NCBI RefSeq assembly: GCF_943914565.1
Contig: NZ_CALUCN010000007.1
Coordinates: 1-64,000 of the forward strand
Source of the DNA: an uncultured Tessaracoccus sp.
GTDB taxonomy: Bacteria; Actinomycetota; Actinomycetes; Propionibacteriales; Propionibacteriaceae
Length of the DNA: 64,000 nucleotides
Direction: 5' to 3'
The first letter of the stretch is position 1, and every line of letters begins with the position of its first letter. A program made the translations under genes and the position numbers. Under the pieces are notes generated by a model. The model saw nothing but the letters and a program-made list of their open reading frames with translations. It was not told the origin of the DNA and searched no databases. Shown here in pieces: positions 51,533-63,599 of this stretch.

Positions 51533-53728
51533 TCACTCCTCGTCGGAGTCGTCCTCCTCAATGACGGGGACGAGCGACAGCTTGCCGCGGTCGTCGATGT
51601 CGGAGATCTCCACCTGGAGCTTCTGGCCGACGCTCACCACGTCCTCGACGTCCTCGACACGCTTGCCGCCGGCGAGCGCGCGGAGCTTCGAGATGTGCAG
51701 CAGCCCGTCCTTGCCGGGCAGCAGGGACACGAACGCACCGAACGTCGTCGTCTTCACGACGGTGCCCAGGAAGCGCTCGCCCTTCTCCGGCATGTGCGGG
51801 TTGGCGATCGCGTTGATCTGCGCGACCGCGGCGTCGGCGGCCGCGCCGTCGTCGGCACCCACGTAGACGGTGCCGTCGTCCTCGATCGAGATGTTCGCGC
51901 CGGTCTCGTCCTGGATCTGGTTGATCATCTTGCCCTTGGGGCCGATGACCTCGCCGATCTTGTCGACGGGCACCCGGATCGTCACGATCCTCGGCGCGTA
52001 CGGGCTCATCTCGTCGGGGGCGTCGATCGCGGAGTCCATGAGGTCCAGCAGCGTGTGCCGGGCGTCGCGGGCCTGCAGCAGCGCCTTCTGCAGCTCGACG
52101 GCGGGGATACCGTTCAGCTTGGTGTCCAGCTGCAGCGCGGTGACGAAGTCGCGCGTGCCGGCGACCTTGAAGTCCATGTCGCCCAGCGCGTCCTCCGCGC
52201 CCAGGATGTCGGTGAGGGCGACGTAGTGCGTCTCCCCGTCGACGTCCTCGCTCATGAGACCCATCGCGATGCCGGCGACCGACGCGCGCAGCGGCACGCC
52301 CGCGTTCAGCAGCGACAGCGTCGAGGCACAGACCGATCCCATCGACGTCGAGCCGTTGGAACCCAGCGCCTCCGAGACCTGCCGGATCGCGTAGGGGAAC
52401 TCCTCCCTGGTCGGCAGCACGGGCTCGAGCGCCCTGGACGCGAGCGCGCCGTGGCCGATCTCGCGTCGCTTCGGGGAGCCGACGCGGCCCGTCTCGCCGG
52501 TGGAGTACGGCGGGAAGTTGTAGTTGTGCATGTAGCGCTTGGTGTGCTCGGGCGAGAGCGTGTCGATCTTCTGCTCCATGTCGAGCATGTTCAGCGTCGT
52601 CACGCCGAGGATCTGGGTCTCGCCGCGCTGGAACAGCGCCGAGCCGTGGACGCGCGGCACGACCTCGACCTCGGCGGAGAGCTCGCGGATGTCGGTGACG
52701 CCGCGCCCGTCGATGCGGACGCCCTCGGTGAGGGTGCGGTGCCGGACGATCGACTTGGTGATCGCCTTGAGCGCCGCGGAGATCTCGTTCTCGCGCTCGG
52801 GGAAGCGCTCGGCGAGTTGCTCCTGCACCTCCTGCCGAATGGTGTGGGTGGCGTCGTCGCGCTCCTGCTTGCCGGGGATCGTCATCGCCTCGGCGATGCG
52901 GTCCTTCGCGAGCTCCTCGACGGCCGCGTGGACGTCGTCCTCGTAGTCGATGAACACCGGGAAGTCGTAGGTCTCCTTCGGCAGCTTCGCCGCCAGCTCG
53001 GCCTGCGCCTCGCACAGCGCCTTGATGAACGGCTTCGCGGCCTCGAGGCCCTGCCCCACGACCTCCTCGGTCGGGGCGGGCTTGCCGCCGCGCACGAGCT
53101 CCCAGGTCGCCTCGGTGCCGCCGGCCTCGACCATCATGATCGCGACGTCACCGTCGTCGAGCACACGGCCCGCGACGACCATCTGGAAGGTGCTGCGCTT
53201 GGTCTGCTCGACGGTCGGGAAGCCGACCCAGGTGTCGTCGATGAGCGCGACGCGCACGCCACCGATCGGGCCGGAGAACGGCAGGCCGCCGAGCTGCGTC
53301 GACATGGACGCGGCGTTGATGGCGACGACGTCGTAGTGGACGTCCGGGTTGAGAGCCAGCACGGTCACGATGACCTGCACCTCGTTGCGCAGCCCCTTGA
53401 CGAAGGCCGGGCGCAGGGGGCGGTCGATGAGCCGCGCGGCGAGGATCGCGCCCTCGCCCGGGCGGCCCTCGCGACGGAAGAACGAGCCGGGGATCCGGCC
53501 CGCCGCGTACATCCGCTCCTCGATGTCGACCGTGAGCGGGAAGAAGTCGATCGCGTCGCGCGGGGTCTTCTGCGCCGTCGTGGTCGACAGGAGCATGGTG
53601 TCCTCGTCGAAGATCACGGAGGCGGAGCCGTCGGCCTGCTGCGCGAGCTGGCCGGACTCGAAGCGCACGACGTGCTTGCCGTACTTGCCGTTGTCGATCA
53701 CGGCCTCGGTGTATGCAATACCTGCCAC
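51533..53728 (-). CDS. pnp: Polyribonucleotide nucleotidyltransferase (PNPase)
   Basis: PNPase degrades RNA phosphorolytically from the 3' end. The 731-residue protein has two RNase PH domains (FFPLTVDIEERMYAAG and ALGSNGSTSMGSVCASTLSL), a KH domain (KIGEVIGPKGKMINQIQDET) and an S1 domain (LGTVVKTTTFGAFVSLLPGK), ending in an acidic tail. The GTG at 53728 was chosen because it follows AAAGGA; the frame stays open about 200 bases upstream with no family similarity. A long structured leader precedes it, as in other pnp genes. Confidence 0.95.
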   Translation of the reverse strand: MAGIAYTEAVIDNGKYGKHVVRFESGQLAQQADGSASVIFDEDTMLLSTTTAQKTPRDAIDFFPLTVDIEERMYAAGRIPGSFFRREGRPGEGAILAARLIDRPLRPAFVKGLRNEVQVIVTVLALNPDVHYDVVAINAASMSTQLGGLPFSGPIGGVRVALIDDTWVGFPTVEQTKRSTFQMVVAGRVLDDGDVAIMMVEAGGTEATWELVRGGKPAPTEEVVGQGLEAAKPFIKALCEAQAELAAKLPKETYDFPVFIDYEDDVHAAVEELAKDRIAEAMTIPGKQERDDATHTIRQEVQEQLAERFPERENEISAALKAITKSIVRHRTLTEGVRIDGRGVTDIRELSAEVEVVPRVHGSALFQRGETQILGVTTLNMLDMEQKIDTLSPEHTKRYMHNYNFPPYSTGETGRVGSPKRREIGHGALASRALEPVLPTREEFPYAIRQVSEALGSNGSTSMGSVCASTLSLLNAGVPLRASVAGIAMGLMSEDVDGETHYVALTDILGAEDALGDMDFKVAGTRDFVTALQLDTKLNGIPAVELQKALLQARDARHTLLDLMDSAIDAPDEMSPYAPRIVTIRVPVDKIGEVIGPKGKMINQIQDETGANISIEDDGTVYVGADDGAAADAAVAQINAIANPHMPEKGERFLGTVVKTTTFGAFVSLLPGKDGLLHISKLRALAGGKRVEDVEDVVSVGQKLQVEISDIDDRGKLSLVPVIEEDDSDEE

Positions 53729-53870
53729 CTGCAGGGTTCCTTTCGTTCGTGCACCCCGACGCGACCACCGCGGTGGAGGAACCCGGTCTTCGATCGAGGC
53801 TCGCGGGGGCGTCGGCACCCGAGAGCCACTACCGAGGACCAGAGTCGCTCCCTGTCGGGGTGCGATCACA
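53729..53870 (-). other. Structured 5' leader of pnp
   Basis: GCACCCCGAC (53751-53760) with GCGAC (53761-53765) pairs with GTCGC (53844-53848) and GTCGGGGTGC (53854-53863), 15 base pairs broken by a five-base bulge. Inside lie CCACCGCGGTGG, a perfect palindrome (53765-53776), and a GGCTC/GAGCC helix. Such hairpins in other bacteria are RNase III targets through which PNPase represses itself. Confidence 0.6.
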
Positions 53871-53895
53871 CTGGTGATGGCGGTGGCCGCGCCCC

Positions 53896-53901
53896 ATACT
53901 A
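53896..53901 (-). promoter_or_regulatory. Candidate pnp -10 box
   Basis: TAGTAT on the minus strand, just upstream of the structured leader. No convincing -35 was found. Confidence 0.35.
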
Positions 53902-53966
53902 CCGGAGACCACCGCGAGGCTCCCACGATCGCGCAACGCGGCGCGTGCCGCCCGGCCGGAGACGCG

Positions 53967-54003
53967 ACGAGGGCCGCTCCCCCGGTCGGGAAACGGCCCT
54001 CGT
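53967..54003 (-). terminator. rpsO terminator hairpin
   Basis: ACGAGGGCCG (53967-53976) pairs with CGGCCCTCGT (53994-54003), a perfect 10-bp stem 13 bases after the rpsO stop. Confidence 0.7.
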
Positions 54004-54015
54004 GGCGACGTGCGC

Positions 54016-54279
54016 TCAGCGGCGCAGGCCCAGCTTGGCGATCAGCTCGCGGTAGTGCTCGATGTCCTGCTTGGCCACGTAGCCCAGCAGACGACGGCGC
54101 TGACCGACGAGCAGCATCAGGCCACGGCGCGAGTGGTGGTCGCCCTTGTGGACCTTGAGGTGCTCGGTCAGGTGCGCGATGCGCTTGGTGAGCAGCGCGA
54201 TCTGCACGTCCGCGGAGCCGGTGTCGCCCGGGGCGATCGCGTACTCGTCGATGATCTTCTTCTTCTCAGCAGCGTCCAT
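54016..54279 (-). CDS. rpsO: Small ribosomal subunit protein S15
   Basis: S15 binds the central domain of 16S rRNA. The 87-residue protein has DTGSADVQIALLTKRIAHLT, LKVHKGDHHSRRGL and VGQRRRLLGYVAKQD. The ATG 54279 follows GAAGGAGCCC. The order rpsO then pnp is conserved. Confidence 0.97.
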   Translation of the reverse strand: MDAAEKKKIIDEYAIAPGDTGSADVQIALLTKRIAHLTEHLKVHKGDHHSRRGLMLLVGQRRRLLGYVAKQDIEHYRELIAKLGLRR

Positions 54280-54476
54280 GGTGATGGGCTCCTTCCGACT
54301 CGCTGCACGGCGCCCCCGTCGCGGGTGCTGTTGGGGCTCTTCCGATTCCGTGGCCGATGCACGGCAACTGCAGGAGGATAGCAGTTCCGGGCAAGGAACG
54401 CCCAACCGGCCCCGCACGCAGTAGGCTCGGGCACAGAAGCACACCCGCGCGTCCCGTCGAATCACAGGAGGCTCCC

Positions 54477-54959
54477 ATGTCGATCGAGGTCCGTCTCGTC
54501 CGAGACTCTGATCTTCCCACGCTGCGTGAGCGCCAGGCCCGTCCCGACCTGAACCTCGTCGACGAGCACTTCGAGCTCGCGAAGGGCGGCACCATGCTCT
54601 TCGCGGTGGCGCTCGAGGACGGCGAGCCCGTCGGCACCGCGCTGCTCGACGTCACGGAGGACTACGAGTGGGTGCCGGAGCTGCGCAACATGTGGGTCTA
54701 CCCCCACGCCCGCCGACGGGGTGCCGGCCGCGCGCTGTCGAGCTGGCTCGAGCAGCGGGCCCGCGAGCACGGCCACGACGCGGTGCACCTCGCCGTCGAC
54801 CCCAACAACGAGAAGGCCATCCCGCTCTACGTCTCGCTCGAGTACCGCCCCACCGGCGAGCACCTGTTCGTGCCCGACCCGGAGGTGCCGCAGGTCGACG
54901 AGAGCGTGCAGCCCGCCAAGCACTACGCGATCTACCGCAAGTCGCTCACCCAGCAGTGA
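54477..54959 (+). CDS. GNAT-family N-acetyltransferase
   Basis: A 160-residue acetyltransferase with motif A MWVYPHARRRGAGRALSSWL and a following AVHLAVDPNNEKAIPLYVSL, the family's CoA-binding and substrate halves. The ATG 54477 has CAGGAGG seven bases upstream. It is divergent from rpsO and substrate unknown. Confidence 0.87.
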   Translation: MSIEVRLVRDSDLPTLRERQARPDLNLVDEHFELAKGGTMLFAVALEDGEPVGTALLDVTEDYEWVPELRNMWVYPHARRRGAGRALSSWLEQRAREHGHDAVHLAVDPNNEKAIPLYVSLEYRPTGEHLFVPDPEVPQVDESVQPAKHYAIYRKSLTQQ

Positions 54960-54981
54960 CCGCGACGGCGGGCACGCCCGC

Positions 54982-56166
54982 TCAGCGCACCTCCTCCTCG
55001 GGCGCGACGAACGTGTTGCAGTCCTCGTAGGTCCGCGCCTCGAAGCCGCGCTCGGTCCACAGGACGCGGTTGGCCGACCGCCCGTGCGTGCCGGGGCTGT
55101 TGTCGCCCGCGATGTCGTCGCCCGTGCGCTCCGCGGTGCGCACGATGCGCCGTCGATCGGAGGCGCCGTAACCGAGCGAGTGCTCCCCGGACCGGATGAA
55201 CGACCCGGCCAGGCAGTCCGCCTGGACCTCCAGGCGCCGGTTGACCTCGAGCGCCTCTGCCTCGCTGTGTGCGCTGCGTGCCGAGTAGTGCCGCTGCACC
55301 AGGATGCCGGTGCGGCCCTGGACGTTGTGGGCGTACTCGTGCGCCATGACGTAATCCCAGGCCGCGAGGTCCTTGCCGACGAGGTCGCCCAGGTCCTGCG
55401 CGAAGTAGATGCGCTGGTTGATCGCGCAGAAGAATGCGTTCTGGCGCGGCAACTCGCCGCACGGGCCCTCGCCGCCCTCACCCTGGTAGACGGTCACGCG
55501 CGGCTGGAAGGCCTCGAACCCGGCGTCCTCGAGCGCGGGCCCGAAGGTGCGCGTCAGGCACTCGGAGAGGTCGGAGAGCCGCTCCTCGAGCTGGCTGGTG
55601 CTGCTCAGGTCCGTCACGTCGTCCGCCTCGCAGCGCACGGGCACGGGGACGGTCTGGGCGTAGAACGGGTTGCGGTCGAGCACCGACGGGTCGTCGAGCG
55701 GGTCGACGACGGTCGTGGGGCCCTGGTCGGCCCCGGGCACCGTGTACTCCTCGTTGACGTAGGTCACGTCGTCATCCCCGGTGCCGTCGCCGGACGACCC
55801 CGACTGATGGGTGAGCACGAGGTACCCCACCATCACGGCCAGGACGGTCGCGGGCAGCAGCACCCACAGCCACGTCCCACCGCGGCGACGAGGGGGCGGC
55901 GGCGCAGACCACTGCGGCATGGGCGGGTACCCGCCGGCAGGTGGCTGGGGGCCCATCGGACCAGGGCCCGGAGCCGACCACGGCCCCGGCGGGCCTGGCC
56001 GGGGTGCGGCCCACTGGCCGTGCTGCGGGGCGGGCTGTCCCCAACCCCACGGCTGGTTGGTGGGGCGCTGGTGCGGGGCCGCCCAGGGGTTGTGCGCGAC
56101 GGGGCCCGGGCCACGGTACGGGGGGCCGGGTTGGGTGGGGTACTGCGGGTGGCGTGGTGCACTCAC
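54982..56166 (-). CDS. Membrane-anchored neutral zinc metallopeptidase (YpfJ family)
   Basis: A 394-residue protein with a long Pro/Gly-rich cytoplasmic N-terminus (1-95), one membrane helix (TWLWVLLPATVLAVMVGYLV, 97-116) and an extracytoplasmic zinc peptidase domain. The catalytic motif is MAHEYAHNVQGRTG, followed by a third ligand region EVQADCLAGSFIRSGE. The family is widespread but its substrate is unknown. The start at 56166 is GTG, divergent from the DUF2207 gene. Confidence 0.87.
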   Translation of the reverse strand: MSAPRHPQYPTQPGPPYRGPGPVAHNPWAAPHQRPTNQPWGWGQPAPQHGQWAAPRPGPPGPWSAPGPGPMGPQPPAGGYPPMPQWSAPPPPRRRGGTWLWVLLPATVLAVMVGYLVLTHQSGSSGDGTGDDDVTYVNEEYTVPGADQGPTTVVDPLDDPSVLDRNPFYAQTVPVPVRCEADDVTDLSSTSQLEERLSDLSECLTRTFGPALEDAGFEAFQPRVTVYQGEGGEGPCGELPRQNAFFCAINQRIYFAQDLGDLVGKDLAAWDYVMAHEYAHNVQGRTGILVQRHYSARSAHSEAEALEVNRRLEVQADCLAGSFIRSGEHSLGYGASDRRRIVRTAERTGDDIAGDNSPGTHGRSANRVLWTERGFEARTYEDCNTFVAPEEEVR

Positions 56167-56245
56167 GCGCCACAGCGTAGCCGAGTGGTGGACCGCCGCT
56201 GTGTGCCATAGTGTTCCCGAACCTCACACGGAAGAGAGCCCCACC

Positions 56246-57925
56246 GTGACCAAGCACCGCCCGACGTTCGTCGCCGTCCTGCTCGCGCTGCTGTTCATCG
56301 CCTGGCCGGCACTGCCCGCGCGGGCCGAGGCGCGCGTCGACGAGCTCCAGGTCGACGCGCAGCTCGACCGGACCGGCGTCCTCACCGTGCAGAGCACGTT
56401 CACCGGTGCCGATCTCGGCAGCTCCCTGCAGCTGCGGCTGCCCGGCCGCACACCGCTGGGCGACCTGCGCCACTTCGTGCACCGGATCGGCGACGTCGCC
56501 GTGACCGCCCAGGACCGCGAGCTGCCCCACGCCGTCGACAAGGACGGCGCGGACACCGTGATCACGTTCGACCCGGGGAAGGCAGGCGGCGAGCCGATCA
56601 CGCTGCGCTACACGGTGCGTGGGACGACGTCGACGCCGGCGGGCCAGGACGCCACGCGCACGTTTGCGTGGGCACTCGTGCAGGGCCTGAACGTCGACGT
56701 GGACCGGGTGCGCGGCTCCCTCACGCTGCCCGCGGTGCCGGTCGATTTCACGTGCCGCGCCGGTGACCGCGCCACCTTGCGGCACTGCGCGATGTGGAGC
56801 GTGGACCGGCACACCAGCGACCGTGCGACGTTCGAGGACGGACCGCTGCCCGCCGGCCAAGTGATCGACGTCACCGCGGGCCAGCCCGCCGCGCAGGTCG
56901 CCTCGACGGCGCAGGTCGAGACGCGGTGGACCTTGGACCGCGCGTTCGCGCTCACGGTGCCGACCGCGGTCGGGTCGATCGCGGTGCTCCTGCTCGGTGC
57001 GATCGCGCTGTGGGTGTGGCACCGACGCGTGGGGCGCGACGAGCTCGCCCAGCGAGCGCCGACGGTGATCGGCGAGTTCCACCCCGTCGCCGAGGGCGTG
57101 AGCGAGTTCCGACTGGTCGAGGACGTCCGCCCGGGCCAGGTCGGCACCGTGGCCGACGAGTCGGTCGACCCCATCGACGTGACCGCGACGATCATCGACC
57201 TCGCCGTCCGGGGCCACCTCCGCATCGACCAGCTCGACGTGCCCGGGGGCATCGACTGGACGTTCACCCGCCGCGACGCGTCCGAGGCGGCGCTGCGCCC
57301 CTACGAACGGATGCTGCTCGACCTCGTCGCCCCCGCCGACGGCGAGCCGGCCCTCGTCTCCGGGATCCGGACCACCGTCGGGCCCCACGTCCGCGAACTG
57401 CGCGAGGCGCTCTACCAGGACGTGGTGGAGGAGGGCTGGTTCTCCCGACGACCGGACGCCGCGCGCACGGATTCCCGCACGATCGGGGCCGGGCTCCTCG
57501 TCGTGGGGCTCGTCGCCACCGCGCTGCTCGCCTGGCTCACCAGCTGGGGACTGGTGGGCGTCGCCATCATCGCGGTCGGCGTGGCGTCGCTGTTCGTCGC
57601 GGGCGAGATGCCGCGTCGTTCCGCCAAGGGTGCGGCGCTGCTCGCGGGCCTGCACGGCTTCTCCGCGATCCTCGCGCAGCAACGCACGGACGTGCTGCCC
57701 GAGGGGCGCGAGCTGCGTGAGATCTCCCGCATCCTCCCCTACGCGATCGTGCTCGGTGGCAAGGACCGGTGGATCGACGCGATGGTGGCCGCCGACCTCG
57801 ACGAGTCCCCCGACCCGGACGCGATCGACTGGTACCACGCGCCCGGCGACTGGCACCTGCAGCAGCTGCCGCAGTCGCTCGACGCGCTCATCGCGTCCAT
57901 CCAGGGCCACCTCTTCGGGCGCTGA
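56246..57925 (+). CDS. DUF2207 membrane protein
   Basis: A 559-residue protein with a signal peptide (FVAVLLALLFIAWPALPARA, about 8-27), an extracellular beta-rich DUF2207 domain (about 30-225), a membrane helix near 240-262, a cytoplasmic region, and two more helices near 415-455 (LLVVGLVATALLAWLTSWGL). The GTG at 56246 was chosen because it begins the signal peptide; the frame extends upstream without sense. Function unknown. Confidence 0.82.
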   Translation: MTKHRPTFVAVLLALLFIAWPALPARAEARVDELQVDAQLDRTGVLTVQSTFTGADLGSSLQLRLPGRTPLGDLRHFVHRIGDVAVTAQDRELPHAVDKDGADTVITFDPGKAGGEPITLRYTVRGTTSTPAGQDATRTFAWALVQGLNVDVDRVRGSLTLPAVPVDFTCRAGDRATLRHCAMWSVDRHTSDRATFEDGPLPAGQVIDVTAGQPAAQVASTAQVETRWTLDRAFALTVPTAVGSIAVLLLGAIALWVWHRRVGRDELAQRAPTVIGEFHPVAEGVSEFRLVEDVRPGQVGTVADESVDPIDVTATIIDLAVRGHLRIDQLDVPGGIDWTFTRRDASEAALRPYERMLLDLVAPADGEPALVSGIRTTVGPHVRELREALYQDVVEEGWFSRRPDAARTDSRTIGAGLLVVGLVATALLAWLTSWGLVGVAIIAVGVASLFVAGEMPRRSAKGAALLAGLHGFSAILAQQRTDVLPEGRELREISRILPYAIVLGGKDRWIDAMVAADLDESPDPDAIDWYHAPGDWHLQQLPQSLDALIASIQGHLFGR

Positions 57926-57930
57926 GCGCC

Positions 57931-58017
57931 GGGGACCGCCAGCCGGATCGTCGGGGCGCACTCGCTGTGGGCAGCGAGTGCGGGGATGGGCAGGGGCCGT
58001 GCCAGCTCGCGGTCCCC
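57931..58017. terminator. Nested hairpins between DUF2207 gene and ribF
   Basis: GCACTCGCTG-TGGG-CAGCGAGTGC (57958-57981) is a perfect 10-bp hairpin. An outer helix, GGGGACCGC (57931-57939) with GCGGTCCCC (58009-58017), encloses it. It can end both convergent transcripts. Confidence 0.7.
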
Positions 58018-58031
58018 TGCGGGCAGGACGG

Positions 58032-58940
58032 CTAGAGCCCGGCGGGGCGCGGACCCGGCCCCCTGCCGAGCAGTCGCCTGGTCTCGGCCACGTCGTCGTG
58101 CATCTGCGTGATGAGCTCGTCGACGGAGTCGAACCGGTGCTGGCCGCGCAGCCGGTGCTCGAAGTCCACGGACACCTCGACGCCGTAGAGGTTGAGGTCG
58201 TCGCGGTCGATGACGTAGCCCTCGACGCGCCGCTCCAGACCTTCGAACGTCGGATTGGAACCGACGGAGATCGCCGTCGGCATCGGGGTGCCACCGGGGA
58301 TGTCGACGCGGGTCAGCCAGCCGGCGTAGACGCCGTCGGCGGGGACGGCCATCTCGTTGGGCACGACGAGGTTCGCGGTCGGGAACCCCAGCCCGCGCCC
58401 GCGGCGGTCGCCGACGACGACGAGCCCGCGGAACTCGAACGGGCGCCCGAGATGCTTCGCTGCGCCCTCGACGTCGCCCTCGGCGAGCAGCCCGCGGATG
58501 AGCGTCGACGACGTGGTCGCCTCCTCGACGCTGCGCAGCGCGACCGACTTCACGTCGTAGCGTCCGGCGGACAGACGAGCGAGCGTGCGGGCGTCGCCGG
58601 CCGCCTTCGCGCCGAAGTGGAAGTTGCTGCCCACGACGATGTGCCGCGGCTTCAGGGGCAGGAGGAACTCCTCGACGAATTCCTCCGGCGTCATCGACGC
58701 GACCGCCGGGTTGAACCGCACGACGCGGACCTCGTCGGCGCCGGCCTCCCGCAGCAGTTGCAGCCGCAGGTGCAGGTCGGTGAGGAGTTTTGGCGCCCGT
58801 TCGGGGCGCAGCACCGCCTCGGGGTGCGGCCAGAAGGTGACGACGATGAGACGGGACAGGCCGCCCTCGCGGGCCTCCTGCAGGACCGCCTGGTGGCCCC
58901 GATGGACGCCATCGAAATTGCCAATCGCGACTACGCTCAC
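58032..58940 (-). CDS. ribF: Riboflavin kinase / FAD synthetase
   Basis: RibF makes FMN and then FAD. The 302-residue protein has the nucleotidyltransferase domain (GNFDGVHRGH at 7-16, VVTFWPHPEAVL, VGSNFHFGAKAAGD, SSTLIRGLL) and the C-terminal flavokinase domain (RGLGFPTANLVV, DGVYAGWL, VGSNPTF, EVSVDFEHRLRGQHRFDS). It follows truB with four bases between the genes. Confidence 0.96.
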   Translation of the reverse strand: MSVVAIGNFDGVHRGHQAVLQEAREGGLSRLIVVTFWPHPEAVLRPERAPKLLTDLHLRLQLLREAGADEVRVVRFNPAVASMTPEEFVEEFLLPLKPRHIVVGSNFHFGAKAAGDARTLARLSAGRYDVKSVALRSVEEATTSSTLIRGLLAEGDVEGAAKHLGRPFEFRGLVVVGDRRGRGLGFPTANLVVPNEMAVPADGVYAGWLTRVDIPGGTPMPTAISVGSNPTFEGLERRVEGYVIDRDDLNLYGVEVSVDFEHRLRGQHRFDSVDELITQMHDDVAETRRLLGRGPGPRPAGL

Positions 58941-58944
58941 CGCT

Positions 58945-59841
58945 TCACCCTAGTGCAATCTCGTCGTCGGGTCCCACGAACACCGTCACGGGCACGGCCC
59001 GCCCGTCGCGCGGCCGGTACAGCGCGAGCAGTTGCCCGCCCGGGGAGAGCAGGCCGGTGGGCGACGCAGGCAGGTCGAGTTCGAGCGCGCGCCCGACCTG
59101 CACGGCCCGCGACGACGGCTCGTCGAGGACGAGGGTCGGGAAGCTGCGCCGCGCGGCCTCGCCCATGGCGAGCAGCGTCGGCGGTTCGTCGCCGAGCACC
59201 ACGGCGTCGTCGAGCGTGAACGCGCCCACCCTGGTGCGGCGCAGCGCGGTGAGGTGTCCCCCGACGCCCAGCGCCTCCCCCAGGTCCCGCGCGATGGCAC
59301 GCACGTAGGTGCCGCTCGAACACTCCACGTCGATGTCGACGTCGAGGCACTGGCCCTGCACCCGCGCGTCCAGGATGTCGAGACGCTCGACGTGGACCGG
59401 CCGGGGCGGGAGCGCCACCTCCTCCCCCGCTCGGACGCGGGCGTGTGCGCGCCGCCCGTCCACCTTGATGGCGGAGACGGCGCTCGGCGCCTGGAGGATG
59501 TCGCCGCGGAACGCGTCGCAGGCCTCGCCGACCAGTGCTCGGGTCAGTGCGGACGCGTCGGCGACGGCTTCGACGCGCCCGTCGGCGTCGTCGCTGTGTG
59601 ACCGTTCGCCGAGCCGGACGGTGGCGAGGTAGCGCTTGTCGTCGAGTGCCAGGTGCCCGAGCAGCCGCGTGGCGCGCCCGACGCCCAGCACCAGCACGCC
59701 CGTCGCCATCGGGTCGAGGGTGCCGGCGTGGCCGATCTTGCGGGTGCCGAGCACCCGTCGCAGCCGGGCGACGACCTGGTGCGAGGTGGCCCCCGACGGC
59801 TTGTCGAGGACCACCACGCCGTTGGGAGCGCTCGCCGTCAC
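58945..59841 (-). CDS. truB: tRNA pseudouridine-55 synthase
   Basis: TruB makes pseudouridine 55 in the T-loop. The 298-residue protein has the catalytic Asp43 in GHAGTLDPMATGVL, RYLATVRLGERSHSDDADGR, PSAVSAIKVDGRRAH and a C-terminal PUA-like part. The GTG start at 59841 overlaps the rbfA stop (GTGA). Confidence 0.96.
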   Translation of the reverse strand: MTASAPNGVVVLDKPSGATSHQVVARLRRVLGTRKIGHAGTLDPMATGVLVLGVGRATRLLGHLALDDKRYLATVRLGERSHSDDADGRVEAVADASALTRALVGEACDAFRGDILQAPSAVSAIKVDGRRAHARVRAGEEVALPPRPVHVERLDILDARVQGQCLDVDIDVECSSGTYVRAIARDLGEALGVGGHLTALRRTRVGAFTLDDAVVLGDEPPTLLAMGEAARRSFPTLVLDEPSSRAVQVGRALELDLPASPTGLLSPGGQLLALYRPRDGRAVPVTVFVGPDDEIALG

Positions 59842-60256
59842 TCCTCGGACTTCTTGTACGGGTCCGCCTCGCCGGCGAACGCCTTGCCCTCCCGCGCACG
59901 AGCGCGGGCCTCGTCGTCGGCGCGGGCCGAGTCGAGGAGTGCCTCGATGTGGCGGGCCTCCTCGACGGTGGCGTCGAGCACGAACTCCAGCGACGGCGTG
60001 TGCCGGAGTCCGAGCTGCTGCCCGACGGCGGTGCGCAACATGCCCTTCGCCGACGCGAGCGCCGCTGCGCTCGCCGCACGCTCCTGGTCCTCACCGAGCA
60101 CGGTGTAGAAGACCGTCGCCTCGCGGTTGTCGCCGCTCAGCCGGACCTCCGTGATCGTGACGAACCCCTTGCGCGGGTCCTTCACGCGACGCTCCAGCGT
60201 CGAGGCGATGATCGTCTTGATCTGGTCGGCGAGCTTGGCGTTGCGGGTACCTCGCA

Positions 60257-60260
<4 letters not shown>
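59838..60260 (-). CDS. rbfA: Ribosome-binding factor A
   Basis: RbfA aids late 30S maturation. The 140-residue protein has the KH-like fold markers KTIIASTLERRVKDPR, FVTITEVRLSGD and LRHTPSLEFVLD, ending in a charged tail. It begins GTG-ATG at 60260, where the GTG overlaps the infB stop. Confidence 0.95.
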
Positions 60261-63070
<2,810 letters not shown>

Positions 63071-63352
63071 TACTCTCCTTCGGGGTCCAAGCCTCCCGCG
63101 ACCCGGACCGGTTTCAGTTGGTGCTCATCGTCGGTAACTCATCGAGTGGTCATGAGCGTCAGCCCACCTTCTGGTACGTGCCCCCGATGCGGGGCATGGG
63201 AACGATCGGCCCTCTGGGAAGGCCGCCAGCCATTGTAACGCGCATCGACCGATCACGCGAAACGCCGACCACGCGCGCGACGCACGCCGCCCGAACCTGC
63301 AACCTGTGCCGCAACGGAAGCCGCACGGGGTTCCTCCGCCCGCGAACGCAGC
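63071..63352 (-). promoter_or_regulatory. infB upstream region with -10 box and hairpin
   Basis: TACAAT (63237-63232, minus strand) is a strong -10 candidate, and a TTTCGC-like -35 lies about 18 bases upstream. Downstream, TGCCCC-CGATGC-GGGGCA (63179-63196) forms a hairpin in the leader. This suggests infB has a promoter of its own besides reading from nusA. Confidence 0.5.
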
Positions 63353-63589
63353 TCAGTGGTCGAGACCCAGGCTGGCCCGCAGCTCCGACGACGGCGCGGC
63401 CCCGCGGAACGCCCTCGCCACCGCGCCACGCCGGACCGCCGTCGCTGCGCACTCGGCGTGCACGTAGGCGCCCCGGCCCTCGAGCCGCGGGCGGGTGCCG
63501 TCGACGACCACGTCGCCCCGGCGCACGAGGCGCACGAGGGCGGCCTGGTCGTCGACGCGTCGGCAGCCGATGCACGTGCGTTGCGGCAT
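63353..63589 (-). CDS. rnpM: RNase P modulator RnpM (YlxR family)
   Basis: A 78-residue YlxR protein, shown in Bacillus to bind RNase P RNA. It opens PQRTCIGCRRVDDQAALVRL, with the conserved CxxC-like pair, and continues GRGAYVHAECAATAVRRGAV. The ATG 63589 starts ten bases after the nusA stop. The nusA-rnpM-infB order is conserved. Confidence 0.93.
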   Translation of the reverse strand: MPQRTCIGCRRVDDQAALVRLVRRGDVVVDGTRPRLEGRGAYVHAECAATAVRRGAVARAFRGAAPSSELRASLGLDH

Positions 63590-63599
63590 CGGGTGCCCC

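Noticed and set aside
50657..54055. Open frame of over 1100 codons opposite dapB and pnp
   Set aside because: It is an antisense shadow of two certain genes; no domain is recognisable and the composition is artefactual.
63159..63230. Leader peptide of 24 codons before infB
   Set aside because: Its first ATG overlaps the -10 box and the shorter version has no ribosome binding site, so there is no evidence for translation.
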